NCBI RefSeq assembly: GCF_027887165.1
Contig: NC_077228.1
Location: forward strand, 424,717,207-424,781,206
DNA length: 64,000 nt
Reading direction: 5' to 3'
Source: Monodelphis domestica
Lineage: Eukaryota > Chordata > Mammalia > Didelphimorphia > Didelphidae
Position numbers and translations under genes: made by a program. Shown here piece after piece: positions 58,996 through 64,000 of the stretch; position 1 is the stretch's first letter, and each line of letters starts with the position of its first letter. A model generated the notes under the pieces. It saw nothing but the letters and a program-made list of their open reading frames with translations. It ran no database searches and was not told the origin of the DNA.

Positions 58996-60620
58996 TTAAC
59001 CCATTTGATCATCTGAATTATATTGAGCTTTCCAGTTAAGTTCCATTCTCATGCTTCATCATGATATGGACATGATCCTTGATTTTAGAAGGTCTATGTT
59101 GATGAAATAAAAATTCTGGTAGGCTTTACCAAGGTGAAAAGGCTTTTAGGAGTGCTGAGCAATGGATGGACATCTGAGAACTTTAAGTAAATATGGAAAC
59201 ACATTACTAAAAGGTTAGCCACAAGGGAACCACTCATAACAATAAAATCAGAGAACTCTTGAAGTATTGAAGAATAGTTTAAAGAAAAAGAAAATGCCTT
59301 TGTCTCCTTTTAAAAGAAAATTTAAGGATAATTCTGATTCATCAGTTTCCTTCTTTCCTTCCTTTGTCTCTTCTAGAATAGTTTTCTTTTTTCCTTAAAG
59401 GATTATCAAGAAGGAAGCCCTAGTTATTCTCATAGATAGTTAGCATCTCTTCTATTTAAATTCAAAATATAATTTTGAACATAGAAATACCTGATATTCT
59501 ACAATTCTTAAATTCACCTTCTTTAAAAGCATTTTTTAGAGTCCAAATACTTATTCATTTACTGTCAGATGAATTGGAGCACAAATACATCTAAGCATTT
59601 AATTACTCCCTCAGTAATAAAGGAGCCATTTCTAAAACATATTAATATTTTATTTTTTAAATGTTCAGCTTTGTAGAACACACATATGGAAGCACAGTTT
59701 GAACTTCAGAGGCTGTAATTTTCTCAATCCAGAAAATGATTGTTAATATATTATAAACATACAGACAACTGCATCATTGAAGTTCTCCTGGTCAAATCTT
59801 ACTCAAGAGTTCACCTTACTAGGGTGACATTTTCCAAAATGGGATAGGCAAATAAAATTTACTTTGGAGGAAATGTATTGATGTCTGAATATTTGATCCA
59901 CTATAGTATTATGTTATAGCTCTAAGGGAAAAGTTTTCCTCAGTTAGAAGGGTACAATCTGTTTAGTCACTCTGGACTAGGTGGCAGATGACCAATATCA
60001 CCTTCTTAGGCAAACAGAAAATTATCTCTACAATGATTCCTCCTTTTGAAACCAAACAAATTCCTCTTAGCTGCAGGTATTTTCTGAAAAACAAAACAAA
60101 AATAACATCATCAAAAGCAACAAATTCTAAACTAATCTATCTTTTGGAGAATACTAGAAACATTAAGACCTCACTTTTGATTACTGTACCTGGCTTCCTT
60201 TTATAAAATATTATAGAAGGAACTGAAACCCAACCTTGGTTATGTCCTTCTCCATTATGACCTTTTGTATTTTGTTATTGTTGTGAGCCAGTGGGCTATT
60301 CAATGTCTTCACAGTCTTATTCATTTGCACAGAGAATGAGAACGAAGAACAGAACAACAGTTGTCCATGTCTTTTTAAAAGTTGAATAAATTCTGTCCAT
60401 CCAACAGAGTTCCCATAGGGGTGGTGATCTAACTTCAACTTTCACACAATGAGCTGTAACACCCAGAGACCTGTTGGGGTGATGCCAGCATGAGAGGTAT
60501 TTGTATAAGTGTTTTTCACTCCACTGTTTTCATGTGACCTGGCTTTCTCATGCTCAATTTAGTTACATCTTGACCTGAAAAATATAGTCTAGATTTGTTT
60601 CTGTCTTCATTTGGCTTACC
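58996..60620. other. No gene or repeat recognised
   Basis: Upstream flank of GRM1. It is noticeably free of recognisable LINE or SINE copies, but the sequence alone shows no regulatory element I can name. Confidence 0.5.
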
Positions 60621-60622
60621 TG

Positions 60623-60626
<4 letters not shown>

Positions 60627-60716
<90 letters not shown>
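60627..60716 (+). repeat. (TC)n(AC)n compound microsatellite
   Basis: About 33 TC units pass directly into about 11 AC units, some 600 bases before the candidate GRM1 first exon. Confidence 0.98.
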
Positions 60717-61189
60717 GCACACAAATGCACACAGAGTCATATACATACACCCACACCATATCTCACCTGTCCCCCTCCTTGCCATCCAGTCTTCTTTCTA
60801 ATCTCTGGATTTTATTTCAAAAGAAATATCTTCTGGATATATAGACATTTATTTAGTCTTCATGCCTTAGTCAGATTTTTTTCTTATTGAGGAAGGACAG
60901 TCTATTTGAGCAACTGAAAGATATACAGAGTACATCCACGAAAAGCAGCATAAGTGAATCCTTGCCCTATCAACTCCACATCATTATTTATGTTTCACTA
61001 TTTCATTAAGAAGCAATAGAATAATAAGAGAAATAAGAATTCTCTTTTCTTCTCAATCTTATCCCCCATCCCCCTTCCACAAATGACTGATTTTTATGCA
61101 TGAGATAATGGATGAGCTTGGGTGACCTGTTTTCCCCCCCTTTTTTTTCTTGCGGTAAAATTGTGTTGAAGAAAGAGGGCACTAGTGTA

Positions 61190-61307
61190 CAGCCCATAGT
61201 CTATCCTTATCATTCGACTGGATTCGTCCTAAAGCCTCTGTGAAACGGGAGAGGTGCCACTGTCTGCTTTGAACAAGGAAGAACAGCATTCTGTCTCCCA
61301 GATTCAG
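61190..61307 (+). promoter_or_regulatory. GRM1: Candidate GRM1 5' untranslated exon
   Basis: The stretch ends in a strong splice donor, CAG/GTAAGG, at 61307/61308, and contains several CpGs (attcgac, attcgtcc, aaacggg) in a CpG-poor region. GRM1 genes in other mammals have untranslated 5' exons, so this could be one, spliced to the acceptor at 62793. The start is a guess and no TATA box or CpG island marks it. Confidence 0.4.
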
Positions 61308-62793
61308 GTAAGGTTCAACTTTAAATCCTCCAATTATATCAAGGTTGATCTATGATATAGTAGATAAAAGCTGGCTTCACATGGTAGGCACCATTCTAAT
61401 CTATCCGATTTTCTGCTTAGCACTAGGTGCATGTTTATTTGTTTTGGTCTTGCAATCAAGGATTGAGTTCCACTGGTTCCTGGGAATCGTCTTGCTTTCT
61501 CTTGCACCCTCTTCTTTCTTTAATTTCCCCACTACCATCACCCTCTTTGTTTTCTACTTTCTCCTTGAGGAGAAAGAGACTCGGCTAACGATGGCAGTGG
61601 GAGCCAACTTCAGCTCCGCTTGCTTGCTACTGAGAGTCTGTGACTCTACCCTCAAATTAATACCTTCTCCCACTATCCCCAAATTGTTTCAAAAGGAGCT
61701 GGAGAAACCTCAGAGAAACTAGGAAGAGAGAGGAAAGGTGATGGAGGTAAGAGTTCGGGTGTACGTGTGTGTATATTTCCATGCTGCTGATGCTTTTTGG
61801 TGGTGATAATGGGGATTAAGAACATAGGGGAGGAAGCTGAAGGAGAGGGGAAGTGGATAGAGTTAATTCATTCACTAAATCCCTGAGACTGCAGTGAAAA
61901 GGTTAGAATTGCTCAGTGCGCTGTCCAGGGTCCTGAAAGCAGCTGTCTGTGCTCTCCTACATAGGAATGCAACAGGAAACAATTGCTTTCTTCCCTTTAT
62001 TTAAAACTCTACAGAGCAAAACAGACTTGGCTAAGGTGTGTACAGGATTTTCTCTATCTCTTCTCTCAACTGCGCTAAAGTATTTAATCTCTTCCAATCA
62101 GCCAAATCATCTTCATTTCTTTCCTCAAAATCTACGGGAAGGTTGATTTCCCAGGATAAGAAAACCCCCAAACACGATTACTTTCCCAGGCGTTGCCTTA
62201 GTAACTAATTTTGGATTTTCCCCAAGCTTAAATTTTGCACTTGGACTTAATCTTTCATCCTTTCTTCCGCCTCAGTTCAAAAAGTTTATTTAAATTATGC
62301 ATCCTTTCCCTCTCTTTGACCTTAAGAGAGTGCTTCAATTAACTTAGAAGAGTTTCCAAATTTTCTCTCCTGAAAAAGTTGGTTCTCTTGAAATCAGAGT
62401 GAGAATAGGGAAGGAATACAGCAACTAGTAGAAACTTCTGAATTAGATCACCTAGCTGGAAGAAGCAAAAACAAAGATAACAGTTGGAAACTTTGGTTAT
62501 CTTTGTTTTGTCCAGCAGGAAACACAAAGTGAGAGGATGAAGGTCATCAGCCTTGTGGCTAGATAGCTCTGTGTCTATAAACCAGGCAAGATTGTACAAA
62601 GCTATAGAGAGGATTAAGTAGAGCATTTCTCTAGTTGTCCTAGTGTTGGTCTGAAGATTTCCCTCAGGTTGAAACTGGCATTTATCAAAAAGAAAAGATT
62701 GGGAAATGATTAATATTCATTATTCATTTTTTCTAATCATGGTATTTTTTTGTTGTTTCTATTCATACCACTCCCCCTTACCCCACTCCCCAG
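61308..62793 (+). other. Candidate GRM1 5' UTR intron
   Basis: Begins GTAAGG and ends in a pyrimidine-rich stretch followed by CAG at 62791-62793 ('ccccttaccccactccccag'). If the intron is not real, the whole region is 5' UTR or promoter. A 125-codon frame at 61345-61722 has no known family and is not called. Confidence 0.35.

Positions 62794-64000
<1,207 letters not shown>

Noticed and set aside
61345-61722. 125-codon hydrophobic frame just upstream of GRM1
   Set aside because: Lies in the candidate 5' UTR intron, has no family I recognise and ends without splice context; more likely a chance frame. Conservation could change this.

Overview
The window is AT-rich vertebrate nuclear DNA, almost certainly from a marsupial. 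Three things support this: the first coding exon of a metabotropic glutamate receptor (GRM1) with a normal GT splice donor, a dense load of L1, L2, CR1/L3 and RTE LINE fragments, and CORE-SINEs of the marsupial MAR/THER type, several of which end in a BovB/RTE-like tail. The species cannot be fixed from the sequence. There are no bacterial-type genes, operons or CRISPR arrays, and most long open frames are low-complexity tracts or pieces of LINE ORF2.

Positions 1-61200 read as the intergenic region upstream of GRM1. The main landmarks are: a 5'-truncated L1 on the minus strand (1797-5516) with a perfect 17-bp target-site duplication, split by a later solo LTR (3638-4659); a decayed CR1-clade LINE with recognisable ORF1 and reverse-transcriptase parts (9260-11400); a processed FUNDC1 pseudogene (16345-16813, minus); two L1s lying head to head (23445-24189 minus and 24218-27716 plus), the second with both ends kept and the middle deleted; a degenerate AT-rich minisatellite (29225-29720); an RTE-type LINE fragment (37780-38345); a diverged local duplication (42510-43135 and 44790-45645, the second copy carrying a SINE); and a 7SL RNA retropseudogene (52443-52748). 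Between them lie many L2, MIR/THER and MAR-type pieces, several nested in one another, and long simple repeats.

From about 61200 to the end is the 5' part of GRM1 on the plus strand: a candidate untranslated exon ending at a GTAAGG donor (61307), a candidate acceptor at 62793, the ATG at 63126 and a coding exon that ends at 63825. The exon encodes the signal peptide and the first part of the glutamate-binding Venus flytrap domain, with the known ligand-contact residues present. It is the only active protein gene I can support. The window is therefore the promoter side of one receptor gene plus its upstream fossil-rich DNA. I found no convincing undescribed gene system; the most unusual items are the local duplication, the minisatellite and the 7SL and FUNDC1 retrocopies.
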